From Engraulis encrasicolus (lineage: Eukaryota; Chordata; Actinopteri; Clupeiformes; Engraulidae), in NCBI RefSeq assembly GCF_034702125.1, contig NC_085876.1, positions 22,362,629 through 22,426,628 of the forward strand: DNA of 64,000 nucleotides, written 5' to 3'. Of this stretch, positions 14,350 to 26,500 are shown piece by piece. Position 1 is the stretch's first letter; each line of letters begins with the position of its first letter. The notes below the pieces were generated by a model. That model was not told the origin of the DNA. It ran no database searches and worked only from the letters and a program-made list of their open reading frames with translations. The translations under genes and the position numbers were made by a program.

Positions 14350-14748
14350 CAGGGGGTGGACAAAATAACTGAGACACTTATCATTTTAGTGTTGGAAGTT
14401 TAATGGCTCAAGTGGACCAGCCTGTTGGCCAATCTTCATTAATGGCACATTGCACCAGTAAAGTGAAGTGTGAAGGTTCAATTAGCAGGGTAAGAGCACA
14501 GTTTTGCTCAAAATTTTGCAATGCACACAACATTATGGGTGACATGTCAGAGTTCAAAAAGGTGTAACTGTTGCATCTTTGACCGAGACAGCAAGTCTTT
14601 GTGATGTATCAAGAGCCACAGTATCCAAGGTAATGTCTGCATTACCACCAAGAAGGATGAACCACATCCAACAGGATTAACTGTGGATGCAAGAGGAACT
14701 AAATGACACTAAAATGACATGCGTCTCAGTTATTTTGTCCACCACCTG
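14350..14748 (+). mobile_element. Internally deleted Tc1/mariner element
   Basis: Inverted ends CAGGGGGTGGACAAAATAAC (left) and its near complement (right) are flanked by TA on both sides (14348-14349 and 14749-14750). The body keeps the start of a Tc1 transposase: MGDMSEFKKG and then CDVSRATVSKV, the helix-turn-helix region. Stops follow, and the DDE catalytic part is missing. At 399 bp it is about a quarter of an autonomous Tc1 element. Confidence 0.85.
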
Positions 14749-15755
14749 TATATATATTCATGATTGGACAATTTAACTGAAAAATAGGTCATCTTTATTG
14801 GTAATTATGGCCTTACAGTATTGAGAAAAATGTGTGAAAGTCTGCCATTCTGAAAAACAGAGAACATTTTGAATTTTGGAGCACATAGATGGCCCCAAGT
14901 TTTCATCTTTTTCAATAGGCCTTCTGGTCTGTAATCCACTGTGAAAACCCTGACAGGACAATAGGCCTAATTTCCGCAGCCATAGACTCTGTATGTGCAT
15001 TTCAATCATTATTTTCAGCACTTTCCTTTGGATATTCCAAGATGGCCAACTTTATTTTCATTTCTTTTAGTTTAGTCAACCTTTGTAAACATGTATGTAA
15101 GGAAATAGGACAGAATAGTGCTGAAAGTAGTTCATCGTTCATGAATATCACCTTATAGTACAATGTAATAATGCATGAAAACAAGTCATTTTGGAAAATG
15201 GCGGCCATATTGAATTCTGAGCAAAAATTGACGTGGCCCCATGATTTAATTTCTTCCAATAGGGCTTCTGGTCAGTAATCCACAGAGAAAATTGCGGTAG
15301 GACGAAAGGCCTAATTTTCCCAGCTGATGACCTGTCTATATGTTTATCATTAGACTCCTTTGATGCGCAACGTCCACGTGAACAGAAGATATATATTGTA
15401 TAAAAACCTACATTTATTGTAAATGTTTATTTTAACAACATAGACTTCTCAAGTGAACTGTACTGAACATCATCATATTTTTTTAACCTGAACTTGCCCT
15501 TTGGTGTGGTTGATTTTCAGACTTAAACGTGGGTTGTTATGGTCATAACTCACTTGGTGGCCATCTTAGATTGATGATGTCATCAATCACTTAATATTTA
15601 GTGTAAAAAGTTCTAACTGCTGTTAAAGTATTGTAATGAACCTCGTGGTACTTCACATATACAATTTGGAAAAAATAACCACAATTTACCTATCTAAAAT
15701 GGAGTTAGAATTACTGTCCTCATATGTGGACACTGTGCATGAAAGGGTTAAACAG

Positions 15756-16196
15756 TGCTAGTCTTCCCCATATGGCATGTCAACATTTGGGTACAACTTT
15801 GGGGAAATCATCATTTCATTGAGCTTTTGAATTTGGATATGAGAAACATGTTATAAATGAAACAGTGCCGTTAATAAAGATTACTATTTGTATTCAAACA
15901 CGTGTCCCTGTTGTCATTTTGTCTTTCCTTGAGATGTGTGACACGAGGACAATTCATACGACCAATCAGCTGTCAGCAGATGTGAAGCTCATCAGTCATG
16001 AGGGGTTTGTTTTCATCCTCCTCACCCACATGTGCTACAAACTAACACAGTTTTCAGTATTATGACGGTATTTTTGAAAAGGTGTGTTGAAATAGTTCTA
16101 AAGAGGTGTAACAGCTGTCGCAGATGTGGAGTTCAATGTTCAGGTTTGTTTTCATCCTCCTCACCCACATGTGCTCCACATCCCTCCAGCCCTTGG
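15756..16196. other. TRIM-unit spacer, copy A upstream flank
   Basis: This sequence continues the array flank interrupted by the 9.3-kb composite. It matches 30610-30790 plus 31587-31860 and, inverted, 54115-54575. No coding sequence is seen. Confidence 0.7.
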
Positions 16197-16376
16197 GCCT
16201 ATATTAAGAAGCTGGTTCAGCAGAAAATCAGGTTAAGTTAAGAGGTAAATCATCTAATAGAAGAGCCTGGAGTCCTCTGGGTTCTAAAGACAAAGAGGAC
16301 TCCAGGCTCCTCTATTAGATGATTTACCTCTTATCTTAACCTGGTTTACTCCTGAACCAGCTTCTTATACCCCTCT
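16197..16376. repeat. Near-perfect palindrome (hairpin) upstream of TRIM copy A
   Basis: AAGAAGCTGGTTCAG near the left end pairs with CTGAACCAGCTTCTT at the right, and AGAGCCTGGAGTCCTC pairs with GAGGACTCCAGGCTC around a short centre (GGGTTCTAAAGACAAA). The arms are about 80 bases. The same hairpin occurs at 31868-32045, and half of it at 54001-54112, so it belongs to the duplicated TRIM unit. Confidence 0.85.
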
Positions 16377-16555
16377 TGTCTCCCAGGTAGGGGCGTCTCC
16401 TCAGTGGGAATGAGGTCCATCAGGTTGACATATTATGTTACTTCTCGCAACCTTCTATTTTCAACTAACTACATAGTGACATTCAGAAGACAACTGTAAA
16501 TTAATTGCTTTGAATGATTTGTTAATGTTATTGTCTGACCTACCTGCCTACTGAC

Positions 16556-16709
16556 CTATCTCCAGCAGTGGAATACCAGACGGTACAGTACCTGCTGCTT
16601 CTGCCTGTCTGAGTCCCTCCCTCTTCCCTCCTCCCCCTGCCTCCTTTGGGAATGAGGAAGTGAAGGCTAAGGTACAGAGTGCGGCTTTTCCTCCGTAACA
16701 CTTGAACAG
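16556..16709 (+). other. Candidate 5' exon of TRIM copy A
   Basis: A conserved block in front of each plus-strand TRIM gene ends in CACTTGAACAG directly before GTATGTGA, a good splice donor. Coding exon 1 has an acceptor just before its ATG (TTGTATAG before 17312), so an upstream exon must exist. In copies B and D the block also has an open frame, FGNEEVKAEVQKALVTL; in copy A this frame is broken by an 8-base insertion near 16680-16690. I cannot tell whether it was ever translated. Start not determined. Confidence 0.45.
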
Positions 16710-17066
16710 GTATGTGACGCTTTTTTCTTAAAGAGAAGATTTTTTTCCTTTTGTTTAATGGCTTGCAGAATGAACGGGGCATGTTTATACAACAACTGTA
16801 TTACTACAGTTGAAACTTTGAGATTGTTTCTTATTCCACCAAATCAAAAGTGAAAGTGAACGGGCTGCAGGTGTCGAGAGCTGTTGTACCATAAGTACTT
16901 TAAACTTTGGCTATTGTGGAATTGTCTTGCACTGTTTTGATTCAAATGTTGAAATAGGTTTACCCGAGGTAATACCTTGGAAAGGAAAGTCCCCATTTTA
17001 TGATTTCATTTCATGTGCATAATCAGCTTGTAAAATGCTTTCATCTAGATAATTGTACAGCAAGAA

Positions 17067-17071
<5 letters not shown>

Positions 17072-17154
<83 letters not shown>

Positions 17155-17163
17155 AGAGAAGAT

Positions 17164-17215
<52 letters not shown>
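17072..17215. repeat. (GA)n microsatellite before TRIM copy A exon 1
   Basis: About 140 bases of GA with one interruption near 17151-17168. Copies B and D have a (CA)n plus purine-rich GA tract at the same place (32959-33180, 53091-53280), so the slot is shared. Confidence 0.95.
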
Positions 17216-17218
<3 letters not shown>

Positions 17219-17317
17219 TACATAATTAACTGGGAAATGACCTGCAGCGATCTCTCATGAAGGATTGGAACAGGTATCCATGACTATGTTTTACTGTTTT
17301 ATCTTGTATAGGAGAAA

Positions 17318-17713
17318 ATGGCATCAAAGTTTGAAGAAGATCTTACCTGTCCTGTGTGCTGTGACATCTACAAGGATCCTGTCATACTGACGTGTGCTCA
17401 CAGTGTGTGTAAGGCCTGTCTGCAGCAGTTCTGGGAGAAGAAGGGATCCAGAGAATGTCCCTACTGCAGGAGAAAATGTTCAAAAGGCTGGTATCCACCC
17501 AACATTGCATTAAGGAACCTGTGTGAGACCTTCCTACAGGAGAGGAGTCAGAGAGCTTCAGCAGGGTCTGAGATGCTCTGCAGTCTGCACAGTGAGAAAC
17601 TCAAGGCCTTCTGTCTAGATGATAAAGAAACTGTGTGCTGGGTTTGTCGAGACTCAGTGAAGCATAAAAATCACAACATTAGACCAATAGATGAAGCAGC
17701 ACCTGAACGCAAG
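17318..17713 (+). CDS. TRIM35-like E3 ligase copy A, coding exon 1 (RING and B-box)
   Basis: The exon encodes residues 1-132 of a 469-residue tripartite-motif protein. A C3HC4 RING finger (residues about 10-55: [18 protein letters not shown], then ECPYCRRKC) would recruit an E2 enzyme for ubiquitin transfer. A linker ([14 protein letters not shown]) leads to a B-box 2 zinc finger (about 90-125, C-x2-H, FCLDD, VCRDS, HKNH). The ATG at 17318 follows GAGAAA right after the acceptor at 17310-17311. The exon is 396 bases, in phase 0, with donor GTGAGA at 17714. [14 protein letters not shown] openings of this kind are typical of fish proteins labelled TRIM35-like. The segment after the RING (KGWYPPNI) differs from copies B and D. 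Confidence 0.93.
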
Positions 17714-17825
17714 GTGAGAAATTATTCATATAGTTACATGGTGTTGTAACCTAACCCCTGTAATAATTTAGCAAATGTTATTTTGACTTTATTTTGTGAC
17801 CTACAATAGTGTTCATTCCTTTAAG

Positions 17826-20800
17826 GATGAGCTCAAGATCAAACTGCATCCCTTAAAGGAGAAACTGAAGACATTTGAAGAAGTTAAACTCCTCTGTGAT
17901 CAAACAGCAGCTCACATTAAGGTAGACATGGATCAGTACATTAAGGAAGAAGTGTCATGTTGATTTGAGGGTTTAAGATAAGCTTTAATTGACTAATTGT
18001 AAGATGTTTCTGATGTGTTTGTTTATAGACTCAAGTTCATAACACAGAGAGGCAAATCAAGGCAGAGTTTGAGAAGTTTCACTACTTTCTACGAGATGAA
18101 GAAGCAGCCAGGATATCTGCTCTGAGAGAGGAAGAGGAGCAGAAGAGTCAGATGATGAAGGAGAAGATTGAGAAGATGAGCAGAGAGATCTCATCTCTTT
18201 CAGAATCAATCAGAGCCATAGAAGAGGAGATGGAAGCTGATGATGTCACGTTCCTGCAGGTAGGTTACACTCCGTCTTTAGCCACTGAGATTATTATTGT
18301 GCTTTCGCCTGCCGGTACGTAACTTGGGTTGTCCGGCTGTGCGTGACTCCGTGCAGCACTGACATATTTAGTTTGTTTGTAATGAATCAGACAGGCACTA
18401 GAATAAATGCTTTTGCTATTTTAAAATAATGAGATGTGCTCAATCATAATATCATATCTTTTATTTCTGAACCTTCCAACAGACATACCAATAACCTCTT
18501 GACCCCACTAGTTACATTTGTCAACAAAGGTGTTAGAAAAAACCAATAGATAACTTCACAGACGTACTGGCCTACTGTATATGCATGTGTGTTTCTATGG
18601 CATTATTGTCTGTATTGTATTGTATTGTCTTGGTGTGTGGCACATAGTGTTGAAAGGCATGGTACTGCAGTTGGGTACTGATTAAGGAAAATCACAACAA
18701 TGAATTAAATAAATAAATAAATAAATAAAAAACAAGGTGATTTTAATATTCCATTTCTTTCCAGAACTACAAGAGCACAATGAAAAGGTGAGTGATGTGC
18801 CTCCTGTCTCTCTCTTGTATGTGGTTGTTACGACCACCTAGCTCAAGGTAGCCACAACATAAAAGGAGGACGGAGTCAGGTGTGCAATATTAGTAGTCAT
18901 GATTTATTTACATGTTTCAATGCACCAAAAGGCAAAGTTTCCAACGTTTCAATATTCAATTGCACAACGGACCAAATATTACAACGCACATATTCAACGG
19001 ACCCACGGACTAATTCAACGGACCAACGGACTATACATTTCAACTGACCAACGCACAATACTTCTAATATTCAACGGCACATGTTAAGGAAGGGCATCCT
19101 GGGTTTTAAGGCCCTGAAGGGGCAAGCAACCCAGCCAGCAACAGAGCGACACATGCTCTGCCTTCGCTGCCTCCCTCTCTCTCTCGAATGTGGCTTCAGA
19201 CTGGCTTTTAAAGGAGGTGGTTGCACCTGTGCCCAATCTCCACTCATTTGGTCATCAGTCATCAGGTCACCTGCCAGCAATCAAGCACCTGAAACATATT
19301 GACACCAAGAAGCAGCAGAAAGGCTAGCCACGCCCCTTGGGGCGTAACACCCTCCCCCTTAAGAAAAGGAAACGCAGTTTTCTGAGCACATAATTAACAC
19401 AATACAAATATAAAGGGCAAACAAAAAAACTTGCACATCCACCCAATAATCAATGAAAGTCACATTCACTCCGCACATCACAAACAGAGCATCTGCCATC
19501 ATGCTCCATTGGCTCGTGCTGTGCCAGACATCCAAATTAGCACACAAAAAAAACAAAAACAAACAAAGCCAAAAATACATTGGACCCATTTGACTCTATA
19601 TATCTGGGTGAACGACGGGGTTTTCCGATTTTGAACGGCGAAATGAAATGCGCTCGTCTCTCATGTCCAACGCATCCGACACCGCAACAGCCAGATCAAC
19701 GGAATTTGAAATGAGGGAGGTTTTCTCCAATTTAACAGACCCTATGGCAGCCAGACTATTAGCAGAGGTCATGCCCGCCACTCTGGCGGAGAGAATGTGT
19801 GGAGCAGGGTTACCCCCACATCGCCAACAGAGGTTTGCCTAAATTGTTCCAACATCATCAATTCAATCAACTGATCAATGGACTCAATATCAGCTGACTT
19901 TTCCCACCAATACATCAACGTCAGACTAAATGGCTAATCATAGTTTCGTTAATGCAACAGATTTAGTTTGCGTGACGATCTCGCCATCTCGCCCCTCCTT
20001 AATAAGTGGGAGATGGTGATCATTAACTTCTGACGACGTTTCTCGCCCATCATCCCCCCCTTCAGGTAAACGTTGGCACTGAGTACATGGGTAATCAGTG
20101 GACTTTGGTCACTTAATTGCACGCCATAATCAAATGGCATCGGCTATTAGATGGAACCTGTGCAAAATCTGCAGTCATGGCACATATGTAGATCAAACAA
20201 AATAGAAAATTGTGCAGCACTAAACGAGAAAGAGGACAAAATACAAATCCCCAATGCCCTACTAAACCCACACCCTACTAGATTGTAGACCCTGTCTCTT
20301 CAGACGGCGTGAGGCCGGGGATTTTAAGCACTGAGCCCAGAAGCCTGAAAGTGGTCAATGACACCTCAAACAGACCTTGGAGTGCCCCCGAGACAACTGC
20401 TACTAGGCCCCTTTACCGTCACAAAAACAAAAAAATGTGCACCCGAAGATGCACACTGAGCCTACCATAGAGCAGAGATTTAAGGGGATATTTAATGCTG
20501 CACAAGTAAATCAAAACACAAATCAAGCCAAGTTACCAGCGAAATTGCACAGCCTCCGTCCCCCCGGTCAAGATGAATCTCAAATGCAGCGACAAAATTA
20601 ATCGAGATTGCACAAAAGACTAAAGGTTTGGACGAGCCCCCATTATGTTACGACCACCTAGCTCAAGGTAGCCACAACATAAAAGGAGGACGGAGTCAGG
20701 TGTGCAATATTAGTAGTCATGATTTATTTACATGTTTCAATGCACCAAAAGGCAAAGTTTCCAACGTTTCAATATTCATATGAATTAAGTTCATTATGTC

Positions 20801-21921
20801 TAACTGTTTAACTTAAACACTTAGAGGTTTCTTTTGCCTTAAGACATGTAAAAGTTTTTATCTTTTACCTGACATGTTTCGACGGTGTTACTTCCGTCTT
20901 CATCAGAGGGTCACTGTGATGTTGATGAGTGACGTGGTAAAACAGCTGATGTTGTTGTGGAGCGAGCCACACAGGAGAACCTCAAATCAGCCATAACTGA
21001 CCACTGTAGGAGGGAAAATCATATCATGGACTGGGACAAGGCAAAAGTCATACAGCAAGAGAACAACAGATACCACCGCTGGATTAAGGAGTCTATGGAG
21101 ATCAGAAAGCGTAGCCCAAGTACCATGAACAGGGATGAGGGGGCATACATGCTCTCACACACCTGGACCACCATCCTAAGAGGACAACTCTAACAGCAGG
21201 AGGTGTGACCAACCTGTCATTATTGACAGGGAGGTCACACCTCCACAACAACATCAGCTGTTTTTAAAGCACGTCACTCATCAACATCACAGTGACCCTC
21301 TGATGAAGACGGAAGTAACACCGTCGAAACATGTCAGGTAAAAGATAAAAACTTTTACATGTCTTAAGGCAAAAGAAAACTCTAAGTGTTTAAGTTTCAA
21401 TATTCAATTGCACAACGGACCAAATATTACAACGCACATATTCAACGGACCAACGGACTAATAATTCAACGGACCACAACTCACTATACATTTCAACGGA
21501 CCAACGCACCAATACTTCAAATATTCAACGGCACATGTTAAGGAAGGGCATCCTGGGTTTTAAGGCCCTGAAGGGGCAAGCAACCCAGCCAGCAACAGAG
21601 CGACACATGCTCTGCCTTCGCTGCCTCCCTCTCTCTCTTGAATGTGGCTTCAGACTGGCNTTTAAATGAGGTGGTTGCACCTGTGCCCAATCTCCACTCA
21701 TTTGGTCATCAGTCATCAGGTCACCTGCCCTGCCCTTGGGGTGTAACAGTGGTTCTGAACCCAACCCCACACAGCAGCACTGACTCCTGAATGTTATTCC
21801 AGAGCCCAGTGCACACTGCAGAATCCAGAGAAGCTTTCAGGAGCTCTGATCAATGTGGCAAAGCACTTGGGCAACTTGAAGTTCAGAGTCTGGGAGAAAA
21901 TGCAGGAGATTGTTCAATTCA
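17826..21921 (+). CDS. TRIM35-like copy A, exons 2-5 (coiled coil)
   Basis: Exon 2 is 17826-17921 (96 bases, begins DELKIKL). Exon 3 is 18029-18259 (231 bases, heptad-rich, [14 protein letters not shown] and [15 protein letters not shown]). Exon 4 is 18765-18787 (23 bases) and exon 5 is 21803-21921 (119 bases, [11 protein letters not shown] to MQEIVQF). The 96/231/23 pattern is the classic TRIM exon set, and all joins keep the frame. The coiled coil would drive dimer formation. Intron 4 is normally very short (copy B: 87 bases) but here contains an LTR retroelement of 2.9 kb, inserted 38 bases after the exon 4 donor. The splice signals remain intact, so the gene may still be expressed. Confidence 0.9.
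20866..20918 (-). ncRNA. Hammerhead-ribozyme-like motif, left arm
   Basis: On the minus strand the arm reads CTCTGATGA, then GACGG-loop-CCGTC, then GAAACATGTCAGG. This has the conserved CUGAUGA and GAAA boxes around a five-pair stem II. The motif is the inverse of the one in the right arm. Penelope-like elements are known to carry minimal type I hammerheads with a very short stem III, as here. Confidence 0.65.
21291..21345 (+). ncRNA. Hammerhead-ribozyme-like motif, right arm
   Basis: CTGATGA at 21300-21306, stem II GACGG (21308-21312) paired with CCGTC (21321-21325), GAAA at 21326-21329, then a tiny stem III and a GTC cleavage triplet at 21333-21335. CCT before the core can pair with AGG after the cleavage site (stem I). 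One extra A (21307) sits between the core and stem II, so activity is uncertain. Confidence 0.68.
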
Positions 21922-21948
21922 GTAAGTAGTGCAGACACACTCACAAAC

Positions 21949-22249
<301 letters not shown>

Positions 22250-22344
22250 CAAATGTACAGGCAAACCTACAACTTCATCAATCACACGCACACACACACA
22301 CCTCCCTGGACTCTCCTCCGCTGTCCTGTGAGACAACCTGACTC

Positions 22345-22760
22345 TAAAGCACTATCAGGAATACTACTCTTATATATGACTCTATACTACACGAACACTA
22401 CTGTTATATATCACTCTCTACTATCAGGAATACTACTGTTATATATGACTCTCTATAGGCCTACTAGAGGATGACATTTTTCAGGAATTCCCGTGGGTCC
22501 CGCGGGTCCTGCTGGATTCCCCTCGGGATGGGAGTCAAAATTTTAAAGATGAACGGGAGCGGGCAGGAGCGGGAATAAAGATGAATGGGAGCAGGCACGA
22601 GCGGGAATAAAAATGAACGTGAGCGGGAATGCCCTATTTTTTCTTTAAAAAACGAACAAAAAAACCCTCGTTGTTTTGAAAGAACAAGATTGCGGTTGAT
22701 TTTGAGTGAGAGTGGGCAGGATTGGTAGACATTCTTTTCAGGAGTGGATGGCATGGGATT
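22345..22760. repeat. Minisatellite and truncated hAT copy, intron 5 copy A
   Basis: Diverged units of about 42 bases (AGGAATACTACTGTTATATATGACTCT) are followed from 22465 by TAGAGGATGACATTTTTCAGG, the left end of the hAT-like element found whole in copy B at 35315-35673. In copy A the right end is missing beyond about 22760. Confidence 0.7.
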
Positions 22761-23580
22761 TGTTTCTTTTACTCCAGTGAAGAAAATAAGTTTCTACTCT
22801 AGTTCTTTCTACTCTAGTTCAATGGTTCACATAAGAGTGTATTAAAATGACTGCTTGTGTGTATCATTTGAGAACAAAATTGCCTTTTTAGAAGAGAGTA
22901 CATTGCTTTGAGACAAGACATGCATTTTTCAGAGGTAGTGAGGAGTTTTGCCCGCTGTGTGTGAGGTATGGAGATTTGTGTGTGGAGTTATGAGAATTCG
23001 AGAACTGATTCCGAAAATTGTGTGTAAGCAATCAGGAAAAACTGTAATATTAACGCTTTCTTTCTACCGTAGTGTACGGCTACCCTGTTGTTCTCCTCAA
23101 CCGAATGTTTTACACACATTGGCAGAGTCAAATGTTTCCATGCATGCATTTTCTGCAGTTTGTGTGAAAGTACTTAGCTAACTGAGCTAGAAAGCAACGA
23201 TGCTTAATAATGGTGGTCAATATTGCTTAGTAATGGCCGCAGTGCTTGCAATGTAGTGAAGGTAATCGCGCTATTTGAAATGTGTCTTGCGACATGAGCC
23301 AGATGGGCGCAGTTGCATAAATGCAAAGCTGGTTCGTGAGTCACGAACGAATCGTGACCACTCCCAAGCGACATTTGACGAGCAGCGTTGCTGAAGTCTA
23401 ATCTGCCCTTTACACTGTGCACTATTTGTGTAGACTTCTTGCACACCTCCTTTAGCCAGGTGTGTAGGAGTGGATCCCCTGGGTCAACAACCATGCAGCC
23501 TTTACGTTTATTTGTAGGCCTATACCTGACTACCTCTATTCGCCCTATAATGACACTTTGATTCTTATGACACCACGTTT

Positions 23581-26500
23581 TAGGGTGACCAGATTTGGGT
23601 TTGTAAAAAGGAGGACACTTTTTTTGGGGGGAGGGGGGGGGGTGGTCATCGGTGTATCTGTGTATCTACAGGTATGAAAGTATATGGGCATGAGGTATGA
23701 TAGTATGCCTATAAAGTATCAACGCATCCAAAATGCGTCATTTGTTTTAAAGCCACTTGAACTTTTTGGCATGCACATTCATTTGTCTACCATAAATGAC
23801 AATTAAAATCTCTTCCATTACGCCTATAGGCCTATCACATGATTTGTGTTATCATATGATGCAGAGTGTGCCTTTGTTACAATCCTAGATAGTAGGCCTA
23901 ACACCTATATTGGAGTAGCTTAACACCATAACAATGCAGCTCAGTTTCATAGGCCTATTCTAATTTCTGCATTATGTTTTTAAATATAGATTCACCATCA
24001 TGTAGGCCCATCTCAGCCATTCCCCACAAAGATGAACAGCATTAGGCTATATAACATTGGAAACTAAATATAAAAATATAAAAAATAAGTTTTCAACTGA
24101 ATTGATAATGAAGTTCTATTAGGCTACATTTTAGGCTTAATATGTTTATAAGACACCTCACAATTTACCCCTCCACTGTCATCCATTAGGCCTACTTAGC
24201 TAGGCTATTTGTAGTGGCGCTCAGAGATTAGCAATGAGCGCTGCAGCCATTAAGAGAGGAACTGGAGTTTTACCTACCATTAATAAGCTAACCCATACAG
24301 CGTTATCAATAACAGCAAAGGCAATAGACAGGAAAAGAAGCTTAATTTCTTAACTCAGGAATGAGTCCTTCTAGCTCTGGGAAATTGCTTTTCCAAATAA
24401 CTTGGAAATGTCAGATCATGAAAGAATTTTTAGGCTAAGTCTTGTGACAAGGTGTAACAAAACTTGTACCTCCCTAAATTATGGATTTGGTGGTGTTACT
24501 AGGCTTACTCCTGTGTTAGATTACCTTCATACCTGGCTTCACACGCGGGATTTTTTTTTAAACTCCACCGCGAACGTGCATTTGCGTTTCTATCTGCATT
24601 GCAGTCCGTAGAACCGGCGGACAGATGCGCTTTCGCTTGTAAACATGGGGTGCACTGGCTTGTCCCCTAGGCTACTTCTGCGTTCAGACCAAAGAAACTC
24701 AAGAGAAAGAACAATCTCATGGCGGGGAATGCATTGGCCACGGTGTAGTACGGGGGCGTTGCCTGAGGACACGAGTGGATGGAAAATTAACTCCCTTGCG
24801 CATGGTCATTGGTCATCCATCCACGATGGATGCCATTTTCGTACTCCGTAATTTGTGGCCAAGTAACGGCAGCTGTTAGGGTAATTAAGGACAGCTGACA
24901 GACATTCACGCTGTCCTATGACCTCAGGGCCGGTTCTGGCTTATTTGGTGCCCTAGGCGAGTTCGAGTTCTGGCGCCCCCCCCCCCCCTTTCTTATACCT
25001 TACAGATCACAAGAGTAATATCCGTAGTAAGCTTAACTAAATAGCATCAAGAACAATAACCGTTTTTCATCAAATGGATTTGTGGTTCTTTTTGACAGGC
25101 GACCAACACATCAGATTGAGTCGCATGAAAGTAGCTTCACTGTGTGGTATGTTGGATGTGATGGTGGTGGGGCCCCCAACCCCAGATGAGATGGAGGTTA
25201 TCAATGTGTTTGAATTGTAACGTGAAATTGAAATGCCAGGAGAGTGGTAGGCCTACATTTGCATGTAAAATGTATGTGTAGACAATAAGCCTACCAAGGA
25301 GGTCTGCATTGATCTACACTACCTACAGCATCACAAAGCATGGCAGCATAACAATTTTAATAAGCTACACATTTGTGCTGTCTTCCAAACCAATTTCATT
25401 TCTGGACTGGAAATAGTGGTGCATTTGAGTAGGAGAATGAGAAGGGGGCTATCTATGTGTTTGAACTGGAGGGACAGGGTGAGAGAAAGGGAGAAGAGCT
25501 GTCACGCTATTGAATTTCATAATATACAAAATAAAGTAAATAGCCTCACTTGTCTGCTGTGCATGGTTCTGTTACATGATTAATGTAGGCTATGTCATTC
25601 TGGTCTGGAAATTAATGTTTTTTTAAGCTTACAACAAGCAGGTAATTCATGTGGATGGAAGGAGATATGGCAGCTAAAATTGTTTTAAACATTGCACCAG
25701 TCTTACTTTACATTGCTTGTCAACCTAAGCAAGTAGGCCTATTATGATATCAGGTGGGTGTTAGTGAGTAGTGAGTAGGCTACTAACAGCTACTTTACTG
25801 GATTTCATTGCATGGCATACTTGGCTAATGTTAGCATGCTAACTAGCGATTTCTCTGATCAAAAACAAAGCTCTTTTTCTCTCTAATTCCAAATAGTAAC
25901 CTCATAACTATTAGGCTTTCCATAATCACAAACGGTTGCTGATTAAATCACATAGTTCCAAAACACCCTCTGAAACTCCTGCATCATGCAATGAGTGGTT
26001 TAATGAGAACATAATCTCCATCCAGCAGAGCAGCACTATTGTTTGCGCTTGCCCTCTCTGTCTCTCGAGTGAGTCTCCAAATTCAAAATAGAGCGCAGGC
26101 TGTCACTCGTCCCGCCCCCTTTCTCAGAACTGTCTGTTTATTGGTTCACAGACTTCCCAGAGACAGTTGGAAGCGATATTACTATTGGCTGTGAGGAGCG
26201 CTTTCGCCACTCTTTGTTGATTGCGACTTCATAAAAAAAACTTCATATCGCAAAATTACGCATAGGAGAGCGCCATTTCGGCGCCCCTTCTTCACATGGC
26301 GCTCTAGGCGACCGCCTAGCCGGCCTATGCTAAAAACCGGCCCTGTATGACCTGTTCCACAGTGAATAACATTTCCGTACTCCCCTCGCCATCATTTCCT
26401 ACTACGCTGTTATGACGTGAGTAAGCCCTCTTGTCTCAAGCCTCTTTGTTTCGGACGCACGGTGCGAAGTGGCTAGATTTGATGAGAAGGGCGTGACTAA

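Larger units (their letters stand above)
20778..21394 (+). mobile_element. Penelope-like element fragment with inverted terminal arms
   Basis: A 617-bp insert in the right-hand LTR, flanked by TTTCAATATTC on both sides (20767-20777, 21395-21405); the other LTR has the empty site. The middle (about 20960-21193) encodes the end of a Penelope-like polyprotein: [20 protein letters not shown], then [16 protein letters not shown], the C-terminal part of the GIY-YIG endonuclease region. Arms of about 160 bases on each side are reverse complements, and each holds a hammerhead-like core. Reverse transcriptase is absent, so this is a 5'-truncated copy. Confidence 0.88.
18826..21748 (-). mobile_element. 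LTR retrotransposon in intron 4 of TRIM copy A
   Basis: Two direct long terminal repeats, 18826-19349 (524 bp) and 20646-21748 (1103 bp, enlarged by a Penelope-like insert), begin TGTTACG and end GTAACA. GTGGT flanks the whole on both sides (18821-18825, 21749-21753). Copy B has the empty site (CTGTGGTTCTGAAC, 34796-34808). On the minus strand the sequence next to the 5' LTR reads TGGGGGCTCGTCC, a primer-binding site complementary to proline tRNA, and a purine tract AAGGGGGAGGG precedes the 3' LTR; this fixes the orientation. The internal part is only 1.3 kb without recognisable gag or pol, so the element is non-autonomous. A Ty3/gypsy-like origin is a guess. One N lies at 21660. Confidence 0.88.

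Noticed and set aside
24645..24851. 68-codon plus-strand frame and its minus-strand partner
   Set aside because: Both lie within a non-autonomous hAT, overlap each other on opposite strands and show no domain.
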